Positions 63,401-64,000 of a DNA stretch of 64,000 bases are shown piece by piece. Position 1 is the stretch's first letter. Each line of letters opens with the position of its first letter. The notes beneath the pieces were generated by a model. The model was not told where the DNA came from. It saw nothing but the letters and a program-made list of their open reading frames with translations, and did no database searches. Source of the stretch: Casuarina equisetifolia (Eukaryota > Streptophyta > Magnoliopsida > Fagales > Casuarinaceae); assembly GCA_028551475.1 (NCBI GenBank), contig CM052358.1, forward strand, positions 26,438,853 to 26,502,852. The letters run 5' to 3'. Position numbers and translations under genes: made by a program.

Positions 63401-64000
63401 AACTCACATTGTCTTAAATAAAATTTAGTACTTTGTAACTTTAACATATTTCAAGATCACAAGAAAGCCATTTTTGGTAGAATATATATGATGGTAATAA
63501 AAAATTAAGAAAAAGGCCAAACAATAAGTTTTCTAAACGACGTTACAAATATTCATAGAGTTCATTGAACCATGGGCAACTAATTTCATATAGTAATGTA
63601 ATTTGGCTATTTTTTGGCTTTTGTGCACATTTAAACTGCACTAATCGATTACTTTTAGACAAATAACAGTTTTAGAGACAACTAAGACCGAGACTACGGC
63701 ACTAACTTCTAGGTTGATTGAATGTGATCTTCAGCTATGTTGTGCCGTTGGACCAGATAAACGTCCCCGACTAAACTTGTTGATACTTTTAACAATCCAT
63801 CATGGAGAGGCAGAAAAAGAATGATAGAAAGAAAATAAAATCAAGAGAGAAGTATTTGCCAAAAAAGGGAAGGATTTGTTTCATTTGCTTTTATAAACAT
63901 TGCAAGAAATTAATCAAGTTGGCATTATTAGCTGGGGTTTCCAGGGACTCGCTCCAGCTGAGACTTTGATTGATTCTTTTGGGTATGGTCAATACTGGGC
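63401..64000. other. Intergenic end of window
   Basis: Nothing recognisable; no open frame of note and no match to the promoter of the Cys-rich genes was found. Confidence 0.4.

Overview
The window is nuclear DNA of a flowering plant, almost certainly a woody core eudicot. It is AT-rich with long intergenic stretches, genes carry GT-AG introns, and all recognisable proteins are plant proteins. I cannot name the genus.

Region 1 (about 1-27,740) is conserved and gene-bearing. In order: a 20-exon importin-beta gene of the IPO5/KETCH1 type (755-10450, +), an intronless AP2/ERF factor of the RAP2.11 type (12926-13687, +), a five-exon alpha-tubulin (15448-18775, -) and a six-exon mitochondrial dicarboxylate/tricarboxylate carrier, DTC (24761-27735, +). 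I recall the same four families lying side by side in Arabidopsis (At5g19760 DTC, At5g19770/80 TUA3/TUA5, At5g19790 RAP2.11, At5g19820 KETCH1), so this looks like ancestral microsynteny. The genes serve different processes (nuclear import, transcription, microtubules, mitochondrial metabolite exchange), and I see no functional operon-like logic.

Region 2 (about 29,000-57,000) is accessory DNA built from repeated rounds of segmental duplication. Its most interesting content is three paralogous, intronless genes for small secreted proteins with eight cysteines (36042-36449, 44708-45118, 51888-52292; all +). They share a signal peptide, an almost fixed cysteine spacing ending in C-x3-C-x13-C-x3-C, and a TATA-like box exactly 98 bases before each ATG. 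Interleaved are copies of a 1.4-kb repeat (called R here; 31.8, 50.1 and 55.2 kb), hevein-domain pseudogene remnants (40.1-40.5 and 46.4-46.6 kb), and two copies of a Pack-MULE-like element (47547-49799 and 52807-54985). That element carries same-strand fragments of an HSP70, a DUF3754 membrane protein, a bacterial-type PEP carboxylase and an unidentified gene. A tRNA-like SINE sits in only one R copy, and one R-flanking segment of about 210 bp is inverted between copies.

Region 3 (56,799-62,378) is a decayed Ty1/copia retrotransposon on the minus strand. It has 711-bp LTRs, a 5-bp target duplication (taaag), a tRNA-iMet-like primer site and broken gag and pol. It interrupts the last duplicated unit, which resumes at 62,379 and fades near 63,400. 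No rRNA, tRNA or CRISPR array was found.
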